Assembly: GCA_023374025.1 (NCBI GenBank) | Contig: SIJG01000062.1 | Coordinates: 319,488 to 383,487 of the forward strand | Length of the DNA: 64,000 nt | Direction: 5' to 3' | Source: Heterodera schachtii | Taxonomy: Eukaryota; Nematoda; Chromadorea; Rhabditida; Heteroderidae | Shown here: in pieces, positions 23,921 through 34,984 of the stretch | Position numbering within the stretch: position 1 is the first letter of the stretch | How the letters are laid out: each line of letters starts with the position of its first letter | The notes under the pieces: generated by a model | The model's database searches: none | What the model was told of the DNA's origin: nothing | The model's input: the letters and a program-made list of their open reading frames with translations, nothing else | Translations under genes and position numbers: made by a program

Positions 23921-24316
23921 CTAGAGAATTGTTTTATAAAATTTAGTGCCTTTTCTGGCTCCATTTTTGCTTTCCTTCCTAAAATTGCATCCATTAATTA
24001 AAAAAAATAAATATCGAATTTTGGCGGGGGTTGAGGCTGAATATGATAAAAGTGAAAAAAAATTAAATGAAACAAGGCTGATTAATTTAGCATGAGAATT
24101 AATCAAATTATGAAAAAAGAAATTGCAAATAATATTTTTTAATTTTTCTTTCCCATGAAATTTGGAATTATAATTTGCCTTTTCATACACATTAAGTCGG
24201 CGTGTGTTCAATTTCTTTTCCGCTTTTTGTGTTGCCAATGTTGTCGTCGGCTTTTCACAGCAAAAGCAATTTAGCATAAAAATAAATAAAAATGCCAAAA
24301 ATATTTTGAAATTCAT
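23921..24316 (-). CDS. Putative small secreted protein
   Basis: ATG at 24316 opens MNFKIFLAFLFIFMLNCFCC, a strong signal peptide, then a Lys/Thr-rich mature start (KPTTTLATQKAEKKL). The frame stays open to 23921, but an intron may begin after KEKLKN. The region around it is partly duplicated at 26.4-27.2 kb, where another signal-peptide ORF lies in the corresponding place. Confidence 0.45.
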   Translation of the reverse strand: MNFKIFLAFLFIFMLNCFCCEKPTTTLATQKAEKKLNTRRLNVYEKANYNSKFHGKEKLKNIICNFFFHNLINSHAKLISLVSFNFFSLLSYSASTPAKIRYLFFLINGCNFRKESKNGARKGTKFYKTIL

Positions 24317-24429
24317 TTCTAAAAATAAAAAAGAAAATTTTATTGTATATTCATTTAACCTAAGTGAATTTTTGCGTGCAAATTTCTCTGTCGAAAAAGG
24401 AATTGGGTCATTTCCCGGGAACAAAAAAA

Positions 24430-27400
24430 AATAACTTTTGCGCCGCCCGTTGATTAAAAAAAACAATTGATCTCTTTAATGACCCGGCGGTAATTTATTA
24501 TCCATTCGCTAAGAAAGTGTTGAAAATAGGGGAAAACAATTGGCGTTACTTACAAAGTCCCCCTTTTTAGAATTTTATTAAAAACACCAGGGGGGGAGGA
24601 AGGATGATAATAAATTGTGAAAAATTGTTAAATAAAATATTCAGTGTCGCTAATACGAATCTGAATAAATGTTGACAAATTCTTAATCCCAAACAGAAAC
24701 TCAAACAAAAATTCGAAAATTCGAATTTTGTATTTTGATTTTTTGTTCAAATTTAGGTTAAGTATTCGGATTGATTGAAATAGATGTCTAATTAGTTATC
24801 ACTGATAGCGACTCGAAAAAAAACATCCGATACAACTTTTTATGACTAAGATTAAGAATAAATAACATTGGTTAGTGATCAAAAAAGTCAATTGCACCAC
24901 CATGGTCGTATCACTCCTTCAGGGTAACCCGGAAACCAAAAATGGATTGAAATTTGAAAAAAATCGCTAAGGGGCTGGAAAAACTATTGGTGGAATAGGA
25001 AAGTGATTGACAGAAAGAGTACAAAATTTGCTACAAAATGGCTTTTGCAAAGTTCTTTTTACGTACTCGTCGTAAAAATTCAGACCAATTGGCCAACAGG
25101 AAGTAGGTGAAGTGGCGAAAAATTTCTTGAATGTATAATTTAGCAGCTGAGCATAATTTTACAAAAAAAATTATAAACGAAAAAGGGTCCACCAACTTGT
25201 GGGTTTTTTACTAAAAATTTAAAAAGGATGACAAATTTTTAAGAATAACTTTGACAAAATCTCCAGTTTTAAATAAATTCCGAACATTAATATTATTTTA
25301 TTTATTAGAAAAAAAAGAATAAATTAATCAATAGACCTCCAACAATTTCCTCAAATACCAAAACTTTTTTACCAATATTCTCCCTAAAAATCTTTCTCCA
25401 ACTCCCACTAAAATCAAATTTTAATTTGCTGGAGGTCTGACTTCGCCGCTTCTTCAACTCAAATTCAATTGTCTCTATACAACAACCCATTTTATCTCAT
25501 TTCTTATTCAAATATCATTTGATTCATCACTATTACTTATTACTTATTTGACCTGATTTCCACCAAAAGTGTAAGTGGCACATGCCCTTCTTTTGGTTAT
25601 TTTTATTTTTTTTTGAATAAATCATGAATAAATCAAATTTATTCAATAAATTTTTCATATCAATTCTTTACTAATATCTTTTTTCATAGAAAATGAATTT
25701 CAAATTTAAATAGACACGACCTCCTCCACCGCCGCCACAGTTAATGATAATTGGGCAGCCGCCACTGGATCTCAAATCCGCATTTTGAAGACAAACCAAA
25801 CTTTAAAAAAATATTATGTATTTTTATCGCATTAGCGCCAATTTTGGAATATTTAAAAAAAATTTTTAATTTAAATTAATATTTCAGCTAATATAATTTT
25901 ATAATTATTATTTTCTAATTATTTTATTGCCTTCCCCTCTCTTTTCGCTGGTTTCTCCCCCCCCCCCCCCTTTTTTTGTTTTCGAATGGCCCAATGACAT
26001 TTTCCATGACGGTGCCTTTTTTGGCTTTAGTTTTGTTATGCAATTACATTTTTCTGTGCTCTCATTTTTGTTAATTGTCCGCGTTAATTTCCCTTTCAAT
26101 TAATTTGGTAATTGTGATTAATTATGTTCGTCTGTTCTGCTGGTGTTTTAATTGCTTTCTGCTGTTTTTTCAATTTTTTGTTTGCTTTTGCTAATGGAAT
26201 TGTGAATTATTTGATTTTGGGTACCAATTTAAAAAAATATTATTTTATAATGTTATTTAAATGTAATTCATAAAATGAAAATAAATTTTTAAGCTTAATA
26301 TAATTTATATTTCAATAAAATTAATATATGAAAAAAAAGTTTATTTAATAACAGAACTAAGAAAATATAATGCAAATAACAAAAATTATAATGGGAAAAT
26401 AATCATTTAAAATAAACAATAACATCCTCCAAAATTACATTTCCGAAACTGAAGAAAATTTCTTTTTCCACTTTCTTAGCGTTTCATAGCCAATTTTCAA
26501 TTTCTTTGCAATTATTCCATCGCTAACTTTTGGATTTCTTTCTTTGATTTTAAAATATTGCTTCAATTTTTTAATTTCTCCTCATCAGAATGTCTTTTGC
26601 ATGCTTAAAAATAATAATTAATAAAAATCCTTTCATTCTTTTAAATTCAATTTTATTTAAATTCATTTCTTTTTTCCATTTATATATTTTTTCGCGATAT
26701 GTGCCTAATAATTCCAATTTTCCTCTCAATTTTGGTGCCATTTTTCCATTGGTATTTTCCTTTTTGCTTCAACTTTTCTTTAATTGCTTCAAATTTTTGA
26801 ATCATTTCTCTTTTTTGTTGATCATTTAGTTGTTCTTTTATGTTTTGATCATTTTTGATAATATTCTGATCATTTTGCATTTGATCAATTGATTCAGTTC
26901 CCATTTCTTCTCCGTTTTCTTCACTTTAATTTTTATCCCATTCGTTCCCGAATATTTCATCAAAATTTTGTCGAATTTTCCCGGATTCAATTCCAAAAGC
27001 AAAGAAAATTATTATAAATATTAAATGCCACAGCATTTATTTTAATAAAAAAATATAATATTTACTAATTGATTGCATTAAATAAATTTTAAATTTATTT
27101 ATTCGCTTATTAATATTAATATTCATTTTATTATTTTTATTTTCTCTTTTAAAAAAACAATTTATCTCTTTAATGACCCAGTGGTAATTTATTATCCTTC
27201 GCTTGAAAGTGTTGAATTATTATAAAAAATGTTTATTGTTTAAATTTTCGTGGTATCGTTTAAAATAAAAATTTTTCTTCCCTAAAAACACACGGTATTT
27301 TTTAGGTAACTAATTCTTTTATTATATTTTTTCTTCTCAAAGAAGTGGCATAATTATGTCTTTGCTTAATCACGCGCAGTTTTCAGGCTCAATCTCTCAA

Positions 27401-27650
27401 ATCTAATCAATTTTTAAAATTATCTTTCACAAAATCTCCAGTTTTAAATAAATTCATTTTCCTGCTTTTCTCACAAAAATGCATGAAAGAATAGGACAAC
27501 AATTCATGCAAAAAATTCTGTGCGGGTTTTTTCCTTCCGGTATAGAATTTATTAATATTAATATATTTTATTTATCAGAAAATAAAATGAATAAATAAAT
27601 CATTTTGATTTTAAAATTAATTCTTTGCTGATAGTTTTTTTTTATTAAGA
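24430..27650. repeat. Local direct duplication pair
   Basis: Blocks at about 24.45-24.53 and 27.15-27.22 kb share TTTAATGACCC and GGTAATTTATTATCC. Blocks at about 25.25-25.32 and 27.43-27.58 kb share AAAATCTCCAGTTTTAAATA. The order is kept, so a unit of about 2.5-3 kb appears to have been duplicated in tandem and then diverged. Besides the duplicated gene pair, 25305-25490 (minus) holds a possible exon starting MGCCIETIEFEL, and about 25.68-25.80 kb (minus) a possible Gly-rich 3' exon. Confidence 0.5.
26442..27035 (-). pseudogene. Decayed secreted protein with HTH-like C-terminus
   Basis: A minus-strand frame starts with signal-peptide-like MLWHLIFIIIFFAFGIES near 27035, meets an in-frame TAA after about 35 codons, then reopens as a DQ-rich stretch followed by charged helical sequence. 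Further down, in shifted frames, are REKIYKWKKEMN and IIAKKLKIGYETLRKWKKKF, both reading like the second half of a helix-turn-helix of the transposase/Psq type. Ends SVSEM-stop near 26442. The stop and shifts may mark unrecognised introns or real decay. Confidence 0.4.
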
Positions 27651-27825
27651 TGCGTTTTTTCTTGAAAATTCCATTTTCGACATTTCTCTCATTAGTAGCG
27701 AAGATCAAATGATGCTTAATGATGGAATATTTATTTGATAATTATTCGAAATACATCTTGATAAATTACATATTTCAAAAATTTAAAAACAAATGCCCAA
27801 AACGTTAATTTTACCAGCCCAAAAA

Positions 27826-28257
27826 GCGATAATCATTGCCACGAAAGCCCAGCACAAAGAGCGCAAACGACAGCCGACCGCAGCACGGGTCCCTGAAAAT
27901 CCGACATCGTGAGAAAGTTTTTGATTTCAAGAATAAGCGATACCGCATCGAAATTTAAAAAATGTCCATTAAAGGATAATAGAGGTGTGCCGTGACTCAC
28001 GGTCACGGTTACCGTGAATTTCAGGGGCTTTTTCGGTCACGGTCACGATTCAGCTGGTCAATTCAGGGTTTTTCCGTGAATAATTTACATTTTCGAGCAA
28101 AATTTTCAAAAATTCCCTTTGAACTAAGCCCACTGTCAATATTGTGCGAAAAGCAACAAAAAATTCAAATTTCAGGGATGATCCCCATTTAATTAAAACT
28201 CATTAAAATTTTCTTGCTCATTTTTGTGGCACGCATTTTCCTGCTCCCCCCACGGCA
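27826..28257. other. Gene-poor stretch with a possible short exon
   Basis: On the minus strand 27894-27826 can be read after a TTTTCAG as DPCCGRLSFALFVLGFRG and a short tail ending in Trp-stop; this may be a 3' exon, unsupported otherwise. 27.98-28.08 kb carries the ACCGTGA/TCACGG repeat phrases. Nothing else seen. Confidence 0.25.
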
Positions 28258-29732
28258 CTAATCAAAAAAAGGCGAACCGTTGCACAAATTCCACTCGCAA
28301 CAAGTCCATTTGTCGCATGTTAAGCGTCCAGTTACCGTGTTGTCCTTCTTACTGATAATATCCTGTTCACCCCCTTTCTCACACAATGTTTCATTCGTAC
28401 AATACTTAACATGCATGAAGATATTTACACCTTCTCCGTCAGCAGCTGAAATTTGAGCGGATTTTTAGAAGGAGGCGAAATTTATCGATCCTCAATTAGG
28501 GGACCACTGTTGGCATATATAGTTTTGCCATTTGTCATTCGTAATTATGATTGGCCTCTGCTGAACTTACGACTAAACATGCATTTGCCCTCCCCGCAAT
28601 AGTCTTCTTCTGGTTCGCAATTCTTTGTGCGTGGAATGGGAAGTCGGAGAAGAATTCGATTGACTTCCATGCTGTTACTTCAAAATGCTCATTAATCAAT
28701 TACTGTTTGACTGTTTATTGGGGTAATTTTTTTTATTATTGAGAATTGCTTTCTCAATAAGTGTTAAAATATGCGTATTTCCATTCAAAAATGACCTTTC
28801 AATAATCCATGTTTTTTATGAATTTTGGTTTTTTTTTCTTCTTTTTTACTATTTTTATATTGTAATCTTATAAAACACTCAACTGAAAATATTGCGTGGT
28901 TCACAAACAGAATGAATGGCGTAATACATTTTTTTCTTCCTAATTATTTTTCTAATTCAGAGTTGTGACTCGAAATTTTTAAAAACTCATCATAAACCAA
29001 ATTAGTATTGAGATATATAATTTTTTAAATTTAAATCGAAGATAAATAATTTATGAGGAAATTTTTCATTTCTTTTGGTTGGTATTTTTCTGAGATTTTA
29101 GGCTTTATTAAGACTTACTATAGATTGGAACCCACAAAAAATGAATAAAATTGCTGACATTCATTCTCTCGTACCCTGTAATGCTAAGAAAAATACTGCT
29201 GATGTGCGGAAACGGTAAAAAAATGGGTTTTTAAGCGGTTCAAAATACGTAAAATGAACAAAATGGCTTCCTAACCGTTAAAAGGCCAAACTCGGACAAA
29301 TTTGGTATCATTCGAAAATTCTTGAAACTTAAAAGTTCATTTTTAAAATAAAAACTCATCGACCAATCAAAAACCCATAAAAATGAGAAAAAGATGCAAA
29401 TATGGCAACAATAATCTAACTCTGTTTTTCAGGAGAAAAAAAAATCATGTTTTAACCAATTAAGAAATTTAGTTTGTGCATGAACATCACCGTTCGGATG
29501 GAAGAACTGCAGCCATACATTGAAGTGCTCAAAAAATATGTTTTTGTAGCAGAGAAAAACTAAGAATTTTTATAAATTTTTAATGAGTTCATTTCATTGT
29601 CAAAAACAGTTATTTCAAAAGTTGTTCCTTCTTAAGAATGATAATTAAACTTAAATTACCATCCAAAGACGGCAAGGCAATTAGCAGCAAAAAGAGAAAA
29701 TGAGGGACAGCCAATGGAGCGGAGGATGACAT
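28258..29732 (-). CDS. Secreted Ly6 / three-finger-type protein
   Basis: Four exons with matching phases: 29732-29660, 29527-29491, 28671-28571 and 28445-28258; 132 aa. Residues 1-24 (MSSSAPLAVPHFLFLLLIAL...) form a signal peptide. The mature protein starts ALQC and has ten cysteines, ending CCEWNLCNGS, the C-C-x4-C-N signature of the Ly6/uPAR (three-finger) fold. LQC near the N-terminus and DYC...KYC in the middle fit the fold. There is no hydrophobic tail after Cys-Asn, only a short tail ending FFD, so it appears soluble and secreted rather than GPI-anchored. Exons are too short to stand out as long ORFs, and the plus-strand frame at 28.55 kb is a shadow. Ligand unknown. Confidence 0.75.
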
Positions 29733-30964
29733 TGGAGCGGAGATTTAAATACTTTTTCAATTTTTAAAATAATTATTATTAGGAGGAGAATAAATTTCTA
29801 TTTTTATATGCATTAATTTCAATTGTGAAATTTGGAGGGGAAAAGATTAAAAACAAAATGGAAAAAATTTCAAAATATTATAAGTCATAGTTTTACACAA
29901 AAAAATTCAATGAAAAAATAGAATGGGTTGTTTTTGATTTCAAATATTCTGCAGATAAAAACCTTAATTTGATGATTCATTTAACAAATAAAATCTATTC
30001 AATTAATAAAAAATTATTTTCGCATAATAGTCCTTAATTAATCAGATATTTTTGGGAAAATCGAATTTCAAAAAAATATTTGTGCAATACTTTTGCATCT
30101 GACTTTAGGTGCGCAAAGATTCACGGAATTTTATATTTTTGGGTATTTATATCAATTTTCAATACTCACTGAGATAATAGAAAACACTTAGGGCTATCGA
30201 ATGCTATCAATAATTAAAATTTGGTTGCTTTTGAGCAAAGTTATACCAAAAAATAATTTCATTTAATGGTTTGACTAACGTAATAGATTCATTTAGTTTG
30301 TTAAATGTAAAACACAAAAATCATTTCACATCGAGAAATGACTCAACAAAAAACAGTTATTAAATAGGGGTGCGACCATTGGAGTCACTTTTTCAATGGT
30401 TTGAAAGGTCGTTAAAAAGTGATTTTGAAAAAAAAATTTCAGCCGATTATTTGGTCAAAAATTGTGATGAATAGAAAACACCGAAAATATTGAAAAGTGA
30501 TCATAAAAAGCCAAATATAAAATTGTGTGACTTTGTCCGCACTTTTTTTATGATTTTTTATTTTCATCTTCAAATATAAAGCAAAATTTTGCGGATTGGA
30601 TTTGTTAACCTTTAAATATAATCCTCTTTTTCTTATTATAATAATTCGTTTAAACTTTATTCTTCTAACAAAATTTATCGAGTAAAGAATAAGTTAAAAT
30701 AAATTTAAAAAAAGAATTCAAACATCGTTAATGGTTTAATGACTGTAAATTACTTGCCAAATCTTTCTGCCCCGCCCCCCTTACAAAATGCTATCATAAA
30801 TAAAATAAAGAATTCAAAAATTGAAAATTTGTTACTCTTCTCATTTCGAATGTCTCTTCACACATCTGAGTGAATTTCATTTGTAATTTTCGGTTGATTT
30901 TTTGATTTTTTCTTTACAATTGGCTTTGCTTTAACAAAAATGATTAATGCAAATTTATTTTCAA
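29733..30964. other. Intergenic AT-rich DNA
   Basis: No gene seen. Contains a half-unit of the GGTATCATTCGAAAG foldback family near 30.16-30.29 kb and simple A/T-rich stretches. Confidence 0.4.
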
Positions 30965-31782
30965 TTAAATAAAACCTTTAAAAAGTGTTATTTTAAATAA
31001 TTCTGCACGACACATCGGACAGGTGTTTTCTCGCTTAATCCTACAAAAAACAAAACAAATTTATTATTTATTTAATTTAGCAATTTTACCAGTCCGTGAT
31101 ACATTTCTTATGATACATATGCTAAATAAAAGAAAATATTTTTAGAAATTTTAACTCCAATTCTTTTCAATTTTTGGCTCGGCCCTTCAAATTAGAACTA
31201 TTTTTAAAATGAACTTTGGTAAAATTTCCCATTTTAAATCCCGATTTTGCATCATACTAATTAAGATAATTTTCATAAAAATATGAACGGAATTTAAGTC
31301 CATTTAAGATAAGTCACTACCCTGTCTCTACTAATTTTGCAGAACCGAGTAATGTTTGCCATTAAGCCAAATCACTTACAGAACATTTTAAGACCGGGTT
31401 CCGCGTGCCAAGTTCAAAGGGCCCAAGGCAGATTGGACATTCTTCAGCTTCCTTGCTGTTGTTTTGAATTGATAATTTATCGAGTGCTTTTGATGCTTAA
31501 ATTTAATTTGGCACTTTAATTTTAAATTTATTCAAAATAGTTCATCGATAATTCAAATATATTTGATCAGAAATATGGAATTTTCATTAACATTTTTCAG
31601 GAATTTCTCATCTCTTTTGACTTACTTTTCGAATCCTCGTCCAATTTGAATGTGGAAACAATGGCATTTGACAAATTGTTTTTCAAATTGGTAATGGGCA
31701 ATATCACGAAAACAAAGAAGCAAAGGATAAAACTGCCAAAGCATTTGCCAAGGTCGCGTTTCTTCCGTCTTTTCGGCTTCAT
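30965..31782 (-). CDS. Membrane-anchored RING-H2 protein (putative E3 ligase)
   Basis: Four phase-consistent exons, 31782-31626, 31495-31380, 31121-31090 and 31040-30965, give 126 aa. An N-terminal basic stretch (MKPKRRKKRD) precedes one membrane helix (FILCFFVFVILPI). The RING-H2 finger follows: C-P-I-C-LGPFELGTRNPVLK-C-S-H-MY-H-KK-C-ITDWIKRENT-C-PM-C, all eight zinc ligands present with standard spacing. RING-H2 proteins of this shape usually recruit E2 enzymes for ubiquitin transfer at membranes. The ATG follows a TTTAG acceptor by 11 nt, and the upstream gene stops 44 nt before, suggesting a trans-spliced downstream operon gene. Substrate unknown. Confidence 0.85.
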
Positions 31783-31826
31783 CTGCTGATGCTCTAAATA
31801 ATTAATTTATTAATAAATTATACAAA

Positions 31827-32883
31827 TTAATTCAATTGACCATTTTTGTTGTCAATCGCTGTACGCAAAAGTTGCAACATTTGCCCCATTCTTTTGTCGG
31901 ATTTGTCCGGGTTTTCTTTACCAAAATTTCTCCCTTTTTTATCATTTTCCATCTTTTCCTCTCTGTACAATTGGATTAAGCTTGCCAAGATTTGCAAATT
32001 GCTCATATTTTGCAGCGGCACAATTTTTTCCGATGGAATTCCCTTTCGCAGTGCCAAAACATCAATGACAAATTGCAAATATTCCTTCAAATTCTCAGAA
32101 TATTGGCCTAAAAGATGTAAATTTAAAAATGCAAAAAATACCTTTTCAATTGCCTCCTTTCATTTCCTTGATGATTAATTGCAGTTTTTGCATTATTCGA
32201 CCCAATAAAGGATCTTTTTCTTTTATTGCCTTAATCTTCTGATATTTTTCTTCATTCGCTTCTGTTTTTTCTTCCTTTCCATCAAACATTTTTTCGTTCT
32301 TCTTAATGGAATTTTGGCAATCATTAAAAATGGATTTTCTAATTTTTTTTAAATTAATCATTATACCAAATCTAAGCGCTTCAATCTATAAAAAATTGCC
32401 CTCCCTCATCCCTTTTTCAAATATTCAAGTAGTGTTTTGTATTTTATTTTATTGTTTTTTTTTAAATTTTATCATATCAATATATATTATATTTTTTAGT
32501 TTTGCCTGAATTTGGTGTGCATTTAGCTGTTGTGGTTCGAACAATTCTTCAACCAGACGCTCATTTTCTCTCATTTCGTCCATTAATTGTTCAAATTCAT
32601 CCTCTTTGATCTTCTCCATTCTGATCAGTTGTGCCAATGTCCCTTTTTTCTCTGCTCGATCTCCCATTTTCCCGCTTCTCTCCTCTTTGATCAGATCAGC
32701 TAATGTCACTCTCAGCGGGTCCATTGCGAACAGATCAGCCAATTTGGCAGATGAAGGTTTCACTTTTGAAGTGCTGCTAATACCTTGGCTTTTATTGCTG
32801 CTGTTGCCCGCTCCATTGACCAAAATGAATGAACAATTGGCTAAGAAAAACCGCAGAAGAGACAGTGCGAAAAATAATTCCAT
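31827..32883 (-). CDS. Secreted helical protein of unknown function
   Basis: Three exons, 32883-32506, 32385-32154 and 32107-31827, total 296 aa. They join in frame only if both introns use GC donors (CAG|GCAAAA and GAG|GCAATT). Signal peptide MELFFALSLLRFFLANCSFI... then Ser-rich linker, a repeated LADLF.../LADLI.../LAQLI pattern about residues 48-90, and long charged helices (Glu/Lys/Gln) to the end. It is the upstream partner of the RING-H2 gene. No family recognised. The alternative is that exon 1 is a separate short gene. Confidence 0.6.
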
Positions 32884-33607
32884 AAATCAGATAGAAATTT
32901 CTAAGAGAAAATTAATGGGTTTAACAAGATTTTAGCTCTCAAAAAAAGCGAAAAATTACTTTATTAACTAGGATAATTATATTTAAAAGAATTTTTTAAA
33001 GAAAATCATGCAATAATTTATATCCATTCAATTTAGAATGAGAAATGTAGCGTTGGCCTATGAGCGTTTTGCAACGTACGCATGGATGCTATATTGGATC
33101 TTAAAAAATATTATTAAATATTTAAATTAAATATTTTATTCAATTATATTTGTAGAAAAAATAATTTGCTCGAAGTTAATCAATTTAAACAATCTTAATA
33201 TTGAAAGATAGCTCTAGTGTTCTCATTACCATGTAAAAAAAAATACAAATAACAAAAAAGATTCTTAAAACTTAGATGGGTTTTCATAGACGGTCTTGAT
33301 ACTTTCGGGCACAAATAAGCCGGCTTTCCATATTTAAACTTTTATTTTCAAGAAAATATAATTTTTAAGCACAGTCTGGGTTAGTTAAGGATGAAATCAC
33401 AGCGTAATTTAGTATTGTTGTAGTTTTTCAATTTTCAAATTTATGCCATAGTGCCTAAATCCCGGTGCCCAACTTCGTTTCGCCCCAGGGCCGCCCGGTA
33501 AAGAAGACATTTTTAAATTTTTTCAAGGCAAATTTCAGAAGTTTTATTATTTATGTTCATCCCAGAATAATTTTAACTATTTAATTGTTTTCAAATGGGT
33601 CCCTTTT

Positions 33608-33726
33608 GCTTACGACCATACCACGTTGAAAGCACGCCATCCCGTCCGATCTGGCAAGTTAAGCAACGTTGGGCCTTCTTAGTACTTGGAACGGAGACGT
33701 CCTGGGAATCGAAGGTGTTGTAAGCT
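33608..33726 (+). rRNA. 5S rRNA, copy 1
   Basis: 119 nt, from GCTTACGACCATACCACG to GTGTTGTAAGCT; both ends pair. It carries the internal promoter segment GGCAAGTTAAGCAACG and matches the nematode 5S pattern closely. A conserved upstream block (ACTATTTAATTGTTTTCAAA) is shared with copy 2. Confidence 0.97.
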
Positions 33727-34865
33727 TTTGTAATTTTTTTCTTTTTAATTTTTTGTTTTGTAAGAAAATGAATTATTTTTTGTTTATTTTGTTAAATTAT
33801 TCATTTGCTTGAAATTACTTCTTCCTATAACTTTGTGGTTTGTTAAAAATCTCTTTTCTTATTTTTAATAATATTTATTTGTTGCCTATGGAAGTCGAAA
33901 ATTTAATAAAAATTCTTTAATTTCAAATAGATTTTTAAGTAAGATAGATTCTGTTCTGCTATATGAAAAAGACCAGTAATTAATAATATTTTTGCGACAT
34001 ACCGCATTGATTTTCTTCAATATTTGATAAACTTTTTAAAAAGCCATATTAATACCTAAAATTTTAAATTAAAATAATAATTAGGGCTTCCTTTTTAGGA
34101 AATGCCTAAAATTTTGCGCACTTGATACGCAGAGTTAGGCATGAAAAGCTAAATAAAATTCGAAAGAGCAGCTATAAAAGTCATGCTAAATTTTATAATT
34201 TCAGTTTTCTTAAAAAATAATTAAATTTTCCATTTTATGTCCTTGTTTTTTCTCCGAATATCTTCAGATTAAAAGAATGTCATTCACTTTCTGATTTTAC
34301 CGAGACAAGGTTTAAAAAGCATTTTTAGTTTGGTTTAGAACCATTAGTTTGACTTTTAAATCCCCATTTTGCCTTTTTTGGCATTTTGTGCCGGAATGGT
34401 TTTTTGGATTTCTTAGCGGAATACAATAAAATGTAAAATTGACACCTCAAAAGTATGACTTTAACCACTAAGAATGGTGGGTGGATGACTTTCTTAACAC
34501 CACCAAAACCAAATTTTCATAAGAAATTTTGATTTTCGAGGTTTTCCTAATTTAAAAAATTGAATTGCGCCTAGGAAAAGGCTTTATATATGATTTTAAA
34601 TAGAATTGTGATGAATAGCAAAATTACTACTTTATTTTCCAATTTCTCTGCCGATTTACAGTTGGGAATTTGTTAAAAAAGATTTCCAAAATTCCGAATT
34701 TTTTGCTCTTTCATTTGGGAAAAACCATCGAATTTTCCTTTTTATTTTTACCTTATTTGAGTGAATTCTAAATTCTTTAACAATCCTTGTTTTGATCAAG
34801 TTAACCAAAGAGAAAAAATGCATTATAAAAAAGACTATTTAATTGTTTTCAAATGGAGCCCTTTC

Positions 34866-34984
34866 GCTTACGACCATACCACGTTGAAAGCACGCCATCC
34901 CGTCCGATCTGGCAAGTTAAGCAACGTTGGGCCTTCTTAGTACTTGGAACGGAGACGTCCTGGGAATCGAAGGTGTTGTAAGCT
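34866..34984 (+). rRNA. 5S rRNA, copy 2
   Basis: 119 nt, identical to copy 1 as far as I can read, same strand, start-to-start distance 1258 bp. The spacers share blocks (AATTCGAAAGAGCAGCTATA at about 34158 and 35248; ATTTTGTAAGAAAA just downstream of each gene), so this is a two-unit tandem array with diverging spacers. No spliced-leader RNA gene was found in the spacer. Confidence 0.97.

Noticed and set aside
28551..28742. 63-aa plus-strand ORF with hydrophobic stretch
   Set aside because: Lies opposite the Ly6-type exon 28671-28571, which has cysteine pattern and matched splice phases.
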